NCBI RefSeq assembly: GCF_004375085.3
Contig: NZ_SNAQ03000010.1
Coordinates: forward strand, 158,793 to 222,792
DNA length: 64,000 bases
Direction of reading: 5' to 3'
Source of the DNA: Lewinella sp. W8
Lineage (GTDB): Bacteria; Bacteroidota; Bacteroidia; Chitinophagales; Saprospiraceae
Part shown: piece by piece, positions 27,972 to 37,503 of the stretch
How positions within the stretch are numbered: the first letter of the stretch is position 1
How the letters are laid out: each line of letters opens with the position of its first letter
Notes under the pieces: model-generated
The model's database searches: none
What the model was told of the DNA's origin: nothing
The model's input: only the letters and a program-made list of their open reading frames with translations
Program-made: the position numbers and the translations under genes

Positions 27972-29198
27972 ATGAAGAACTATTTTAACCCCATCCTGGC
28001 CACCGTCCTTCTGGCCGTTTTGCTCACTAGCTGTGGAAGCCGTGAAACCGGCGAGTTGGTTGGAGCACTTGATCGTCCTGACTGGAAAGGCGTACAGCCC
28101 TACGGCATGGTATACGTTCCTTCCGGAACCGCCCACGTCGGTAACAGTGACCAGGACATCACCGGAACATTTATCCAACGTCCGAAATCCATTACCATCA
28201 ATGGATTCTTCATGGACGATACGGAAATCACCAATAACGAATACCGTCAGTTTGTCAACTGGGTGCGCGACTCCATCGCCCACGACATGTTGGGAGACTT
28301 TGACGAAAACGGGAACATCGACTGGGAGGTAGATCTCTACTACGACGATGAAGCCCTCGCTGACCTTTGGCTCGAAGAGCGTTTTGCCGGCCGTCGTCAG
28401 ATCAACACCAGCCTTTACGAGTATACCTACAAAGAAGCAGACTGGGGTGCAGCCGCCATGGCCCGTCCTAACGGACAGAGCGGACAGGGTATGGATCAGT
28501 ACATCACCGAAGAAACGGTGAACATCTACCCCGATACCCTGGTGTGGGTGCGCGACTTCGCCTACAGCTACAATGAGCCCATGGCCCGGAGTTACTTCTC
28601 TCACCCCGCCTACGACGACTACCCCGTGGTTGGCGTTGACTGGCACATGGCCCGCGCCTTCAGCTACTGGAGAACCTCCCTCTGGAACAAGTACAACGAG
28701 ACCCTCATCGAGGAATTCCGTCTCCCCACCGAGTACGAATTTGAATACGCCTCCCGTGGCGGTAAGGAGCACGCTCCCTTCCCCTGGGGTGGCCCTTACG
28801 TAAGAAACTCCAAAGGTTGTTTGCTGGCCAACTTCAAGCCCGGTCGCGGAAACTACCCCGATGATGGCGGTGCCTACACCGTAGCCGCTGACGCCTACTA
28901 CCCCAACGATTACGGCCTCTACAACATGGCCGGTAACGTTGCCGAGTGGACCATCACCGCCTTCTACGAAAACGCCAACAGCTTCGTTCACGACTTCAAC
29001 CCCGATATTCGCTACAACGCCAAGGACGATGACCCGATCGCCATGAAGCGTAAAGTGATCCGTGGCGGTAGCTGGAAGGACATCAGCTTCTACCTCCAGA
29101 ACGGTACCCGGACTTACGAATACCAGGATACCACCAAATCTTACGTTGGTTTCCGGAACGTAATGTCCTTCATGGGGCGTTCGCTGAGCGACTTCTAA
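27972..29198 (+). CDS. gldK: GldK/PorK-like T9SS lipoprotein (FGE-sulfatase fold)
   Basis: A 408-residue lipoprotein: signal peptide with lipobox LLTSC (Cys21), then SRETGELVGALDRP and PYGMVYVPSGT, which match GldK rather than GldJ, and the formylglycine-generating-enzyme-like fold (FFMDDTEITNNEYRQFVNWV, PVVGVDWHMARAFSYW, RLPTEYEFEYASRGG, NMAGNVAEW, RGGSW). GldK/PorK forms the outer-membrane ring of T9SS with PorN/GldN. Odd point: gldL, gldM and gldN normally follow in an operon, but a strong terminator and queG follow here. It could alternatively be a second GldK paralogue. Codon use is highly biased, consistent with strong expression. Confidence 0.82.
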   Translation: MKNYFNPILATVLLAVLLTSCGSRETGELVGALDRPDWKGVQPYGMVYVPSGTAHVGNSDQDITGTFIQRPKSITINGFFMDDTEITNNEYRQFVNWVRDSIAHDMLGDFDENGNIDWEVDLYYDDEALADLWLEERFAGRRQINTSLYEYTYKEADWGAAAMARPNGQSGQGMDQYITEETVNIYPDTLVWVRDFAYSYNEPMARSYFSHPAYDDYPVVGVDWHMARAFSYWRTSLWNKYNETLIEEFRLPTEYEFEYASRGGKEHAPFPWGGPYVRNSKGCLLANFKPGRGNYPDDGGAYTVAADAYYPNDYGLYNMAGNVAEWTITAFYENANSFVHDFNPDIRYNAKDDDPIAMKRKVIRGGSWKDISFYLQNGTRTYEYQDTTKSYVGFRNVMSFMGRSLSDF

Positions 29199-29222
29199 GA
29201 CACATCATCAAAATGATCCTGA

Positions 29223-29263
29223 GCGGTCGTGCCGAACATTCCGGCACGACCGCTTTTGTTTTT
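29223..29263 (+). terminator. Intrinsic terminator after gldK
   Basis: Stem arms gcggtcgtgccg (29223-29234) and its complement (29242-29253) with a 7-nt loop are followed by a T-rich tail (ttttgttttt). It should end the gldK transcript before queG. Confidence 0.88.
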
Positions 29264-29304
29264 AGCCGTCAGCTTACCTTTACGGTCCCGCTAATCGTTA
29301 CGTA

Positions 29305-30237
29305 ATGTCCCCACAGTTCACCGCCCAAAATCTGAAGCAGCTCGCTTACGATCTCGGGTTCACGCACGTGGGCATTGCCCGCGCCGAGCCGATGGAGGAG
29401 GAGGCGCGGCGGCTGGAAGAATGGCTTAACCGTGGGCATCACGGGACCATGCGCTGGATGGAAAACCATTTCGATAAGCGCACCGACCCCACCAAATTGG
29501 TTCCCGGAGCCAAAACGGTAGTCTCACTCCTCTACAATTACTTCCCCAAAGACGAAAGCCCCAGCGAAACGGCCCCCAAGATTAGTCGGTACGCCTACGG
29601 CGAAGACTACCACCGGGTAATCCGCGCGAAATTGCGGGAACTGGTACATCGGGTCGAGGAAAAACTTGGCGCCACCCTGGAGGGCAGGGTGTTTGTGGAT
29701 AGTGCCCCCGTGCTGGAAAGGGACTGGGCCCGGCGCGCCGGAGTCGGCTGGGTGGGTAAGAACACCCTGTTGATTAATCCCCGGTCGGGGAGTTACTATT
29801 TTCTGGCCGAAATCATTTCTGACCTCGACCTTCCGGCCGACACGGCCATCCGGGATCATTGCGGCACCTGCACCCGCTGCATCGAGGCCTGTCCCACCGA
29901 AGCGATTAGTCCGGGAGGGTACGTCGTCGACGGCAGCAAGTGCATCAGTTACCTGACCATCGAACTGAAGGAGGCCATTCCCGAATCCTTTCGGGGGCAA
30001 ATGGAGGGCTGGGCCTTCGGCTGCGACATTTGTCAGGAGGTTTGCCCCTGGAACCGTTTCAGTACTCCGCACCACGAGCCCGCCTTTGAGCCCCATCCGG
30101 ACCTACCCGGGATGCAGGAAGGCGACTGGCGGGAGTTGACGGAGGAAGTCTTTCGTCGGGTGTTTCGAAAATCGGCCGTAAAGCGGACCAAGTTTTCCGG
30201 CTTGCGCCGGAACCTCAACTTCCTGAGCGATGAATAA
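29305..30237 (+). CDS. queG: Epoxyqueuosine reductase QueG
   Basis: A 310-residue cobalamin-dependent iron-sulfur enzyme that reduces epoxyqueuosine to queuosine at the wobble base of tRNAs with GUN anticodons. Visible signatures: WMENHFDKRTDPTKLVPGAK near residue 50, VDSAPVLERDWARRAGVGW with the catalytic Asp region, and two 4Fe-4S clusters in CGTCTRCIEACPTEAI and CDICQEVCPWN. Length is slightly short at the C-terminus, lacking the HEAT-like extension of some homologues, as in other Bacteroidota. Overlaps the next gene by 8 bp. A GluQRS-like gene 1.4 kb away acts on the queuosine this enzyme makes. Confidence 0.95.
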   Translation: MSPQFTAQNLKQLAYDLGFTHVGIARAEPMEEEARRLEEWLNRGHHGTMRWMENHFDKRTDPTKLVPGAKTVVSLLYNYFPKDESPSETAPKISRYAYGEDYHRVIRAKLRELVHRVEEKLGATLEGRVFVDSAPVLERDWARRAGVGWVGKNTLLINPRSGSYYFLAEIISDLDLPADTAIRDHCGTCTRCIEACPTEAISPGGYVVDGSKCISYLTIELKEAIPESFRGQMEGWAFGCDICQEVCPWNRFSTPHHEPAFEPHPDLPGMQEGDWRELTEEVFRRVFRKSAVKRTKFSGLRRNLNFLSDE

Positions 30238-30631
30238 GCGACGGTTCGATCGTTTACTGAGGTGGTCCGGATGGACACTGCTCGTCCTGCTGTTGCTGGC
30301 ACCTGCGTGCACGCCAAAAGAAAACAATACGCAGTCGGAGGAGCGTTCGGAACATTTGGTATTGCTCACCGACGCCGCACGGTGGCCGGAGGGTCGCCTG
30401 GCCGCCCTGAAGGACAGCCTGCAGGACGAAAATTTTCGGGTCGTGGTCAGTGGATATCCCGGCGAGCGCACCGACGAGCTCCTGGCCCGGTTACCCTGGC
30501 TGCTGCAGCCCGGTATCGACCTTATGCTGGTTGATCCGGATTTCCTTTCCCCCGCTGGGGTGGACTCGCTAAAGACATTTCTGGCGGAGCGCGGGCAGCC
30601 GCAAATAAAGGTTACATCCCTGGTCCGTTAG
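30230..30631 (+). CDS. Small lipoprotein of unknown function
   Basis: A 133-residue protein whose start overlaps the end of queG by 8 bp, implying translational coupling. A hydrophobic segment (WTLLVLLLLAPAC) ends in Cys27 in a lipobox-like context, so an outer-membrane lipoprotein is likely. The rest (LLTDAARWPEGRLAALKDSLQ, DLMLVDPDFLSPAGVDSLKTF) reads as a folded alpha/beta domain. I do not recognise the family and assign no function. Confidence 0.6.
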   Translation: MNKRRFDRLLRWSGWTLLVLLLLAPACTPKENNTQSEERSEHLVLLTDAARWPEGRLAALKDSLQDENFRVVVSGYPGERTDELLARLPWLLQPGIDLMLVDPDFLSPAGVDSLKTFLAERGQPQIKVTSLVR

Positions 30632-30639
30632 CCGACTCG

Positions 30640-31452
30640 CTACTTGGGGATCAGGACGAAACCATTCTGGGCGAGGGTGCCGAAGTCGTCGTAACTCAGG
30701 CGTACGTAACCGGCATCCGCCCAGAGGCGCCCGAAGGACCCCCGCAGCTCAAACATTTCGGCTTCTCCATCGTAGCCGACCACCGTCAGGTAGTGGGTCT
30801 CGGTGGTATTGGCCGCCGGTTTGTATTCCCCTCCGCGGAGGTTGACAAAACCCGGGTCCGTTTTCAGTTCCACCACGACCGGATTCCCCCGGCTGAGGGC
30901 CTTGCGCACTTCGAAGACCCGATTTCGGGGACGGGTCTCGGGGCGGAAGAGGTAACCGAAATTGGTAATGTCATGGCGGGGGACGGAATAAACGGCGGGC
31001 GGAATGGTGGGGCTGCCGTAGGGGACGATGGCGGCGGAAACGGTTCCGTTTTGAACCAGAAACCGGAGGCCGTCCTCCACGGTGGGGCGGCGGCCGAGGG
31101 CCGCCAGGTTGAGGCTGATGTAGTCGGGGCTGAGGTTATCCTTGAAGTTGTTGTTCAGGTTGAGGTAGTACTCCAGGGCACCGGTCAGGGCGTAGGCCCA
31201 TTCCATGTTGAGGTCGGGCACCTGCCGGATGGGCATCATGTAGCTTTTGATGTTCTGGCGCAGAAGGTCTTCCCGCGAAGCGCTGCCGATGCCGGGAATG
31301 TAGAACATCATTTGGTCCAGTACCTGCGCGTCCTGCAGGCCCAGGACGGCCGCCTGACTGCGTGGGGTATAACTAGCCGGTGGATTGTTTTGGGCGAGGA
31401 CGCAGGTGCACAGAAAAGTGGTCAGGAGCAAGCTGAAAAGGAAACGCGACAT
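30640..31452 (-). CDS. Secreted papain-fold pseudopeptidase
   Basis: About 270 residues from ATG 31452 (MSRFLFSLLLTTFLCTCVLAQ), a signal peptide. The C-terminal half follows the C1A papain layout, but the catalytic residues are changed. Where papain has CGSCWAF, this has NMEWAYALTGALE, with Glu for the catalytic Cys. His is kept (THYLTVVGYD), and the Asn of NSWG is Gly (RGSFGRLWADAGYVRL). An inactive, binding-type papain fold is the simplest reading. The last residues GTLAQNGFVLIPK match the final papain strand. It converges on the preceding gene within 10 bp. Confidence 0.7.
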   Translation of the reverse strand: MSRFLFSLLLTTFLCTCVLAQNNPPASYTPRSQAAVLGLQDAQVLDQMMFYIPGIGSASREDLLRQNIKSYMMPIRQVPDLNMEWAYALTGALEYYLNLNNNFKDNLSPDYISLNLAALGRRPTVEDGLRFLVQNGTVSAAIVPYGSPTIPPAVYSVPRHDITNFGYLFRPETRPRNRVFEVRKALSRGNPVVVELKTDPGFVNLRGGEYKPAANTTETHYLTVVGYDGEAEMFELRGSFGRLWADAGYVRLSYDDFGTLAQNGFVLIPK

Positions 31453-31626
31453 GAAGATGAATTTGGCATAGGAAAAACGTTTCCCGGCGGATGTTTCGTT
31501 CACCGGCACTCCACTCATTGCCGGAACGGTGGCTGTTTGTTCACGAAAGGAGGCTTTCCGGACGAATTACGTGGATCACGGGTGAGCTTTTCTCCGTAAA
31601 TCGAAGCAAATTGATAAATTTCGGCG

Positions 31627-32463
31627 GTGAGTACTACAAAACAGCGACTGGCAAGAATCGCCCCGACGCCCTCCGGATACCTCCACGAGGGTAACGTGGC
31701 CAACTTTCTGCTGAACGCCCGCCTGGCCGGGGAGGAGGGTGGTTTATTACTACGGATCGACGATATGGACCGGTCCCGCTTCCGGGAGGTCTACCTGGAA
31801 GATATTTTTCGGGTGCTCGATCATGTTGGCATTCACTGGACACAGGGCCCCCGAAATCCGGAAGACTTCCACGCCCACTGGAGTCAGCGATTCCGCATGG
31901 CGGAGTACCACAGTGCCCTGGCGGAATTGCGACATCATCCACTGGTATTTGCCTGTCCGTGCAGCCGCCGGGAGCTGCAGCACGGGGAGCACGCTCACCA
32001 TTGCCTGTCGGGGAAAATACCCCTGGAGTCAGAGGGGGTGGCCTGGCGGATCAATACCCGGGCATTGCCGCCGCAGACCTTACCCAACCGCTTCGGTGAA
32101 ACGCCCTTCGTGATCGACCTGCACCAAGAAGCCGCCGATTTTGTCATCCGCAAAAAAGACGGGCGACCAAGCTACCAGGTAGGTAGCCTCGTTGATGACC
32201 TCCACTTCGGGGTGACCCACGTTGCCCGGGGAGAGGACCTGCTGCCCAGCACCGCCGCCCAGTCCGTATTGGCGGAGTTGTTGGGCGTCTCCACGGCCTT
32301 TTCCCAAATTTACTTCGTCCACCATCCGCTGCTCCGGGGAGCCGACGGCGAAAAGCTCAGTAAGAGCGCCGGAGCCAGGGGGGAATCCTTACTGGAGGAC
32401 GCAGGATTTGACCTGGGACCGATCCAGCACTGGGTTGACCGACTCATTGAGGGGAAAGGATAA
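31627..32463 (+). CDS. gluQ: Glutamyl-Q tRNA(Asp) synthetase-like protein
   Basis: A 278-residue protein equal to the class I catalytic domain of GluRS without the anticodon-binding domain. It has the opening RIAPTPSGYLHEGNVANF (HIGH region as HEGN), a zinc-type cluster CPCSRRELQHGEHAHHC, RKKDGRPSYQVGSLVDDLHFG, and the loop EKLSKSAG. GluQRS attaches Glu to queuosine 34 of tRNA-Asp, consistent with queG nearby. The start is GTG at 31627. Variation in the HIGH motif is seen in some GluQRS-like proteins; a different amino acid or tRNA substrate cannot be ruled out. Confidence 0.82.
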   Translation: MSTTKQRLARIAPTPSGYLHEGNVANFLLNARLAGEEGGLLLRIDDMDRSRFREVYLEDIFRVLDHVGIHWTQGPRNPEDFHAHWSQRFRMAEYHSALAELRHHPLVFACPCSRRELQHGEHAHHCLSGKIPLESEGVAWRINTRALPPQTLPNRFGETPFVIDLHQEAADFVIRKKDGRPSYQVGSLVDDLHFGVTHVARGEDLLPSTAAQSVLAELLGVSTAFSQIYFVHHPLLRGADGEKLSKSAGARGESLLEDAGFDLGPIQHWVDRLIEGKG

Positions 32464-32530
32464 GGTGATTATTGATAAGGGGAGAAGTATGTGAAACGCC
32501 ACGCTTACCTTTGCGGGCCCAAAGTAACTC

Positions 32531-34246
32531 GTGTACCTAGTGGCTTCTGATTCCCTTCAGGACTTCCTCTTTATCCTGCCGCCTTCCCTGGAAGCTGCGG
32601 GGCTACCGGAGGTTTTTCCCTACCCCTTCCATTACGAACCGCATCCAGTGGCTAAATACGCTGCCGGTGAACTCGTCAGGGAACTGGAAAAGGGTCTGGA
32701 TTTGCGGCACGATTTCGGATTGCGGAACCCGGAGGCTTCGGGGGCTATTGGTAAGATGTTCGGGGTGTTGGTGGTGCGTACGTCGGACGGGCAGCTAGCC
32801 TACCTGCGAGCCTTTTCGGGGAAAATCGGTGGGGAGTACCACCAGCCGGGGTTCGTTCCGCCCATCTTTGATCTCTACGGACCGGATAGTTTTTACCCCT
32901 CCGGGGAACGGGCCCTTAATGACATGAATGCCAGAATTGCCAGCCTGGAAGCCCGGCCGGAGATTGCGGAATCCCGCAGACGAATCAGGCAGCTGCAGAA
33001 GTACTTCGAGGATGCACTGGCCGAGCAGCGTACCATTAACCGGGAGCGCAAGAAAGTCAGGAAGGAACGGCGTGCGGCGGCGGCGCAGCTTTCCGAAGCG
33101 GAGCGCAGTCTACTCGAAAAGGAACTGAGTCGGGAGAGTGTTGCGGGGCACTTCGCGGTTAAGGACCTCAAGCGCCGCTGGAAGGAGAAAATCAAACAGG
33201 CCGAGGAAGCGCACGCGACCATTCTGGAAGAAATAAATGCCCTGAAAGCGGCCCGGAAAGCGAAATCGGCGAACCTGCAGAATCGCATTTTCTCCGAGTA
33301 CCGGTTTCTGAATGCCCGGGGAGAATTTCGGGACTTAAGTCAGATTTTCCGGGAAACGCCCCTCGTCACGCCCCCGGCGGGGGCGGGGGACTGTGCGGCC
33401 CCCAAGCTGCTGCATTTTGCCTACCGTCATGGACTGACTCCTCTGGGGATGGCAGAATTTTGGTGGGGTAAGCCCCCCCGAAACGCCCTGCGGAGGCACC
33501 TGAATTACTACCCGGCCTGTCGGGGGAAGTGCGGCCCCATTCTCGGGCACATGCTCGAAGGCCTATCCGTTGCCCCGGATCCCTTACAAGAACCGATGGC
33601 GGGCAACCTGGAAATGGATATTGTCTACGAAGACGATGACCTGGTGGTGCTGAATAAGCCGGCGGGATTGCTTTCCGTACCCGGTAAACAGATTGACGAC
33701 TCCGTGCTCACCCGGCTACGGAAGCGTTATCCCGAAGCGTCCGGCCCCTTACTGGTGCACCGTCTGGACATGGCCACCAGCGGATTGCTACTCGCCGCCA
33801 AACGGGCGGAGGTCCACAAGGAGCTACAAAAGCTATTCCTGAAGCGCACGATTTCTAAGCGGTACGTCGCCCGCCTGTCGCAAGACGTGCGGGGGGACCG
33901 GGGGGTGATCGACCTGCCGCTGCGGCAGGATTACCTGGAGCGCCCCCGGCAGATGGTGTGTTGGGACGAGGGAAAGGTGTCCCGCACGGTATGGGAAGTG
34001 CTGGAAAGAGAGGAGAAGAGTGTGGTGGTACGACTGGAGCCCATCACCGGAAGAACCCATCAGCTTCGGGTGCACGCCGCCCACCCGGAGGGGCTGAATG
34101 CTCCCATCTACGGAGATGCCCTGTACGGCACGCGGGCCGATCGTCTGCACCTCCACGCCGCCGAAATGAGTTTTCTCCATCCCGTGACTAAAGTGCAGAT
34201 GAAGTTCCACTATCCAGCGCCCTTTTACGACGGAAAGCCCGGCTAG
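32531..34246 (+). CDS. RluA-type pseudouridine synthase with long N-terminal region
   Basis: A 571-residue protein. The C-terminal 220 residues are a pseudouridine synthase of the RluA class: DDDLVVLNKPAGLLSVPGK, LLVHRLDMATSGLLL with the catalytic Asp, SKRYVARL, and RTHQLRVHAAH. The first 350 residues are extra: a globular part (IGKMFGVLVVRTSDGQLAYLRAFSG), a charged coiled coil around residues 130-260, and a Cys/His-rich stretch (YYPACRGKCGPILGHMLEGL). Similar long RluA-like proteins exist in other bacteria; the RNA target is unknown. Start is GTG; a -10 word TACCTTTG lies at 32506-32513. The stop overlaps the stop of the convergent gene. Confidence 0.88.
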   Translation: MYLVASDSLQDFLFILPPSLEAAGLPEVFPYPFHYEPHPVAKYAAGELVRELEKGLDLRHDFGLRNPEASGAIGKMFGVLVVRTSDGQLAYLRAFSGKIGGEYHQPGFVPPIFDLYGPDSFYPSGERALNDMNARIASLEARPEIAESRRRIRQLQKYFEDALAEQRTINRERKKVRKERRAAAAQLSEAERSLLEKELSRESVAGHFAVKDLKRRWKEKIKQAEEAHATILEEINALKAARKAKSANLQNRIFSEYRFLNARGEFRDLSQIFRETPLVTPPAGAGDCAAPKLLHFAYRHGLTPLGMAEFWWGKPPRNALRRHLNYYPACRGKCGPILGHMLEGLSVAPDPLQEPMAGNLEMDIVYEDDDLVVLNKPAGLLSVPGKQIDDSVLTRLRKRYPEASGPLLVHRLDMATSGLLLAAKRAEVHKELQKLFLKRTISKRYVARLSQDVRGDRGVIDLPLRQDYLERPRQMVCWDEGKVSRTVWEVLEREEKSVVVRLEPITGRTHQLRVHAAHPEGLNAPIYGDALYGTRADRLHLHAAEMSFLHPVTKVQMKFHYPAPFYDGKPG

Positions 34247-35151
34247 ACTTCGGAGCCTTCGGACTGGACGATTACTTTTTTCTCTACCACTACCGCGTGG
34301 GGCTTCGGCACGACCGGGCGGTCATGAAACTCCGCCCAAACGTAACTGAACTCGGCTCCGAGGAACAGGATTTGACTGTTGTAGTACGTCCAGACCAGTA
34401 GGGTGACCAGGGCACCGGCCGCACCGTAGGTGCTGCTGAAGTTACTGTTCCCGATGTAAAAACCGATCAGCCAACGCCCCAACCCGAACAGGATGGCGGT
34501 AAAGATGGCGCCCGCCCAAACGTCTCTCCAATCGATTACGGCATCGGGGAGGAAACGGAAAAGCATGGCGAAAATGATGGAAGTGAAGAGGGTAGCGAGC
34601 ACCCAGCTGGTAATGCCGAGCACCACGGGGCCCAAGCCGGGCAGCTGGGCCGCGATCTGGTCCATAAAGCCGATGATCAGAGCACTGATCACCAGGGTTA
34701 CCATGAGGAGGAACCCCAGGCCGATCACGAAAGAAAGGCTGAGGACGCGGGTGAAGAAGAACGCCAGTATTCCGTTTGATGGTCGGGTTTCGATGTTCCA
34801 GATGCGGTTGAGGCTGATCTTCAGGTTGCTGAAAACGCCCGTCGAGGCGAAGATCAGAGTGGCGGTACTTAGGGCGGTGGCCCAGAAGGTTTCTCCGCTG
34901 GAGTAAGCATTTTTGATGATGACCGTCAGGGATTCAGCGGCGTCCTGACCCAGTAATTCCGCTAGTTGGCGGCTCAGACTTCCGGAAACGGCCTCTTCAC
35001 CAAGGAAGGTGCTGGCGATGGCCACCACGATCACCAACATCGGAGCGAAACTGAAGGTGGTGTAGTAGGCTAAGGCAGCTCCGAGGTTGAAGGCATCGTC
35101 CTTCAGGTAGTTGTCGAACAGCCGACGAAAAAACGGAATTACCTTACGCAT
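34243..35151 (-). CDS. YihY/BrkB family membrane protein
   Basis: A 302-residue inner-membrane protein with about six helices. The opening DDAFNLGAALAYYTTFSFAPML is the YihY/BrkB signature, and GAAGALVTLLVWTYYNSQILFLGAEFSYVWAE is the conserved last-helix region. Once misnamed ribonuclease BN, the family has no settled function. It converges on the pseudouridine synthase gene with a 4-bp overlap of stops. Start is ATG 35151 and the length fits. Confidence 0.9.
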   Translation of the reverse strand: MRKVIPFFRRLFDNYLKDDAFNLGAALAYYTTFSFAPMLVIVVAIASTFLGEEAVSGSLSRQLAELLGQDAAESLTVIIKNAYSSGETFWATALSTATLIFASTGVFSNLKISLNRIWNIETRPSNGILAFFFTRVLSLSFVIGLGFLLMVTLVISALIIGFMDQIAAQLPGLGPVVLGITSWVLATLFTSIIFAMLFRFLPDAVIDWRDVWAGAIFTAILFGLGRWLIGFYIGNSNFSSTYGAAGALVTLLVWTYYNSQILFLGAEFSYVWAEFHDRPVVPKPHAVVVEKKVIVQSEGSEV

Positions 35152-35304
35152 TACACTACTAACTTTAGAAGTTGAAACCCGTTTTAGTCAAGTTGATGTT
35201 CGGTAAAATGCCCGAGAATTTTATGGAGTTAGAAGTAAGGCCGGGGAAAGAAAATCCTCTTTCCATTCTTCCTTCAGCTCCGGGTTAATTCCTATCTTTC
35301 CCCC

Positions 35305-37362
35305 ATGCCAAGACCTAGTTTTAGTCAGCAGCCAGATTTGTCGTTAGGACGGAACGGAGACCCGGTTCCCCGTCCGGATTATCTTACGTCCGTACCCGGA
35401 AAACCGCCCTTTTTACGGGGCCCTTACGGAAGTATGTATACCGGTCGGCCCTGGACGATTCGGCAGTATGCGGGCTTTTCCACGGCGGAAGAAAGCAATG
35501 CCTTCTACCGTCGTAACCTGGCGGCGGGGCAGAAGGGACTGAGTGTCGCCTTCGACCTGGCTACCCACCGCGGCTATGATTCCGATCACCCCCGGGTGAA
35601 GGGGGACGTGGGCAAAGCCGGGGTGGCCATCGATACGGTCGAGGACATGGAGTTGCTCTTCGCCGGAATCCCGCTGGACAAGATGTCCGTTTCGATGACC
35701 ATGAACGGAGCGGTATTGCCCATTATGGCCTTTTACATCGTGGCCGCCGAACGACAGGGGGTCAGCCCGAAGCAACTCAGCGGCACGATCCAGAACGACA
35801 TTCTGAAGGAGTTCATGGTGCGGAACACCTACATCTATCCTCCGGCTCCGAGTATGCGCATCGTTTCGGATATTTTTGAGTACACGGCCGCCAATATGCC
35901 CCGGTTCAACAGCATCAGCATCAGTGGTTACCACATGCACGAGGCCGGTGCTCCGGCCGAGGTAGAGTTGGCTTACACCCTGGCCGACGGCCTGGCCTAC
36001 GTTCGGGCGGGCCTGCGGGCCGGGCTGTCCATCGACGATTTCGCGCCCCGTCTTTCCTTTTTCTGGGGCATTGGCATGAAGTTTTTTACGGAGGTAGCCA
36101 AACTCCGGGCGGGACGCCTGTTGTGGGCGGAACTGATGCAGCAGTTTGCACCCGAGAACCCGAAGAGCCTGATGCTGCGAACGCACTGCCAAACGAGCGG
36201 CTACTCCCTCACGGAGCAGGACCCCTACAACAACGTGGGACGGACCACCATTGAGGCGGCCGCGGCGGCTTTTGGTGGCACCCAGAGCTTGCACACCAAT
36301 GCTCTGGACGAGGCCATCGCTTTACCTACGGACTACAGCGCCCGGATCGCCCGGGAGACGCAGTTGTACCTTCAGCGGGAAATTGATGTTCTACGGGCCA
36401 TTGACCCCTGGGCGGGAAGTGCTGCGGTGGAAGCCGAGACGGAACGCCTGGTGCGGGAGACCCGCGCGCTGATGGAGGAAGTAGAAGCTGCGGGGGGGAT
36501 GGTGGCCGCCATTGAAAGTGGCCTGCCCAAGATGCGAATTGAAGAAGCGGCGGCCAGGAAGCAGGCCGCGATTGATGCCGGCCGGGAGCAACTGGTGGGC
36601 GTCAACGTGTACCGGAATACGGGAGGCGCTGACTTTGAATTGCTGGAAGTCGACAACGAGAAGGTTCGTCAGTCACAGGTTGAGCGCATCAACCGGGCCC
36701 GAGAGGCCCGTAACGAAGCAGCCTGCCAGGCCGCCCTCAAGGCACTGACCGTTGCCGCCCGGGAGGAAGGAAACCTGCTGGCGGCCTCGGTGGAGGCCGC
36801 GCGGGCGGGAGCCACCCTGGGAGAAATCAGCGCGGCTATGGAGGAAGTCTTCGGTCGCTACCGGGCGCGTCATCAGCTCATCAGCGGCGTGTATGCCGGT
36901 CATCTGGGGGAAGGTGCCCGGCTGCAGAGAGTCCGCGAAATGGCGGATGCATTTGCCGAAAAAGACGGTCGTCGCCCACGTATCCTGATCGCAAAACTGG
37001 GACAGGACGGCCATGACCGGGGCGCTAAGGTCATCGCTTCCGGCTTTGCCGATCTGGGGTTTGACGTCGACGTCGGACCGCTGTTCCAGACGCCGGAAGA
37101 AGCCGTCCGGCAGGCCATTGAGAATGATGTCCACCTGCTGGGCATCTCCAGTCTGGCCGCCGGCCACAAAACGCTGGTTCCCGAAGTGATCAGGGCCCTT
37201 GAGGCCAGCGGAGCGGGGCACGTGCTGGTCATCGTCGGGGGCGTAATCCCCCGCAACGATTACGAGTTTCTCTACGAAGCGGGCGTAGCCGGCATTTTTG
37301 GTCCGGGAACCAACATCACCTCCGCCGCCGAGGAAATCCTCAAGGTGATGAACGCCGGATAG
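35305..37362 (+). CDS. mutB: Methylmalonyl-CoA mutase, catalytic and B12-binding subunit
   Basis: A 685-residue adenosylcobalamin enzyme interconverting methylmalonyl-CoA and succinyl-CoA. The TIM-barrel domain (residues 1-530) shows [58 protein letters not shown] and [20 protein letters not shown]. The C-terminal B12-binding domain (about 555-685) has the lower-ligand motif [10 protein letters not shown]. The small non-catalytic partner MutA is not adjacent, so either it is elsewhere or the protein works as a homodimer. The start is ATG 35305. A dispersed 81-bp repeat follows the stop. Confidence 0.95.
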   Translation: MPRPSFSQQPDLSLGRNGDPVPRPDYLTSVPGKPPFLRGPYGSMYTGRPWTIRQYAGFSTAEESNAFYRRNLAAGQKGLSVAFDLATHRGYDSDHPRVKGDVGKAGVAIDTVEDMELLFAGIPLDKMSVSMTMNGAVLPIMAFYIVAAERQGVSPKQLSGTIQNDILKEFMVRNTYIYPPAPSMRIVSDIFEYTAANMPRFNSISISGYHMHEAGAPAEVELAYTLADGLAYVRAGLRAGLSIDDFAPRLSFFWGIGMKFFTEVAKLRAGRLLWAELMQQFAPENPKSLMLRTHCQTSGYSLTEQDPYNNVGRTTIEAAAAAFGGTQSLHTNALDEAIALPTDYSARIARETQLYLQREIDVLRAIDPWAGSAAVEAETERLVRETRALMEEVEAAGGMVAAIESGLPKMRIEEAAARKQAAIDAGREQLVGVNVYRNTGGADFELLEVDNEKVRQSQVERINRAREARNEAACQAALKALTVAAREEGNLLAASVEAARAGATLGEISAAMEEVFGRYRARHQLISGVYAGHLGEGARLQRVREMADAFAEKDGRRPRILIAKLGQDGHDRGAKVIASGFADLGFDVDVGPLFQTPEEAVRQAIENDVHLLGISSLAAGHKTLVPEVIRALEASGAGHVLVIVGGVIPRNDYEFLYEAGVAGIFGPGTNITSAAEEILKVMNAG

Positions 37363-37402
37363 GGGAGGGCAACCGGAAAACTTTGCCGTTGGGGTGCACT
37401 CG

Positions 37403-37483
37403 GCACCTGCACGCCGTTGCCCAAGGGCTAGTCGCATAAACACGCCGTTGCATTTCCTTAGAAATCAACGATCCCGACGAGCT
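37403..37483. repeat. Dispersed 81-bp intergenic repeat, copy 2
   Basis: Matches 704-784 with about 88% identity by hand count and no gaps. As with copy 1, it lies between the end of a plus-strand gene and the end of a convergent minus-strand gene. The potassium-channel gene stops 21 bp away. Confidence 0.7.
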
Positions 37484-37503
37484 GAACGACCAGGGAAAGG
37501 GGG

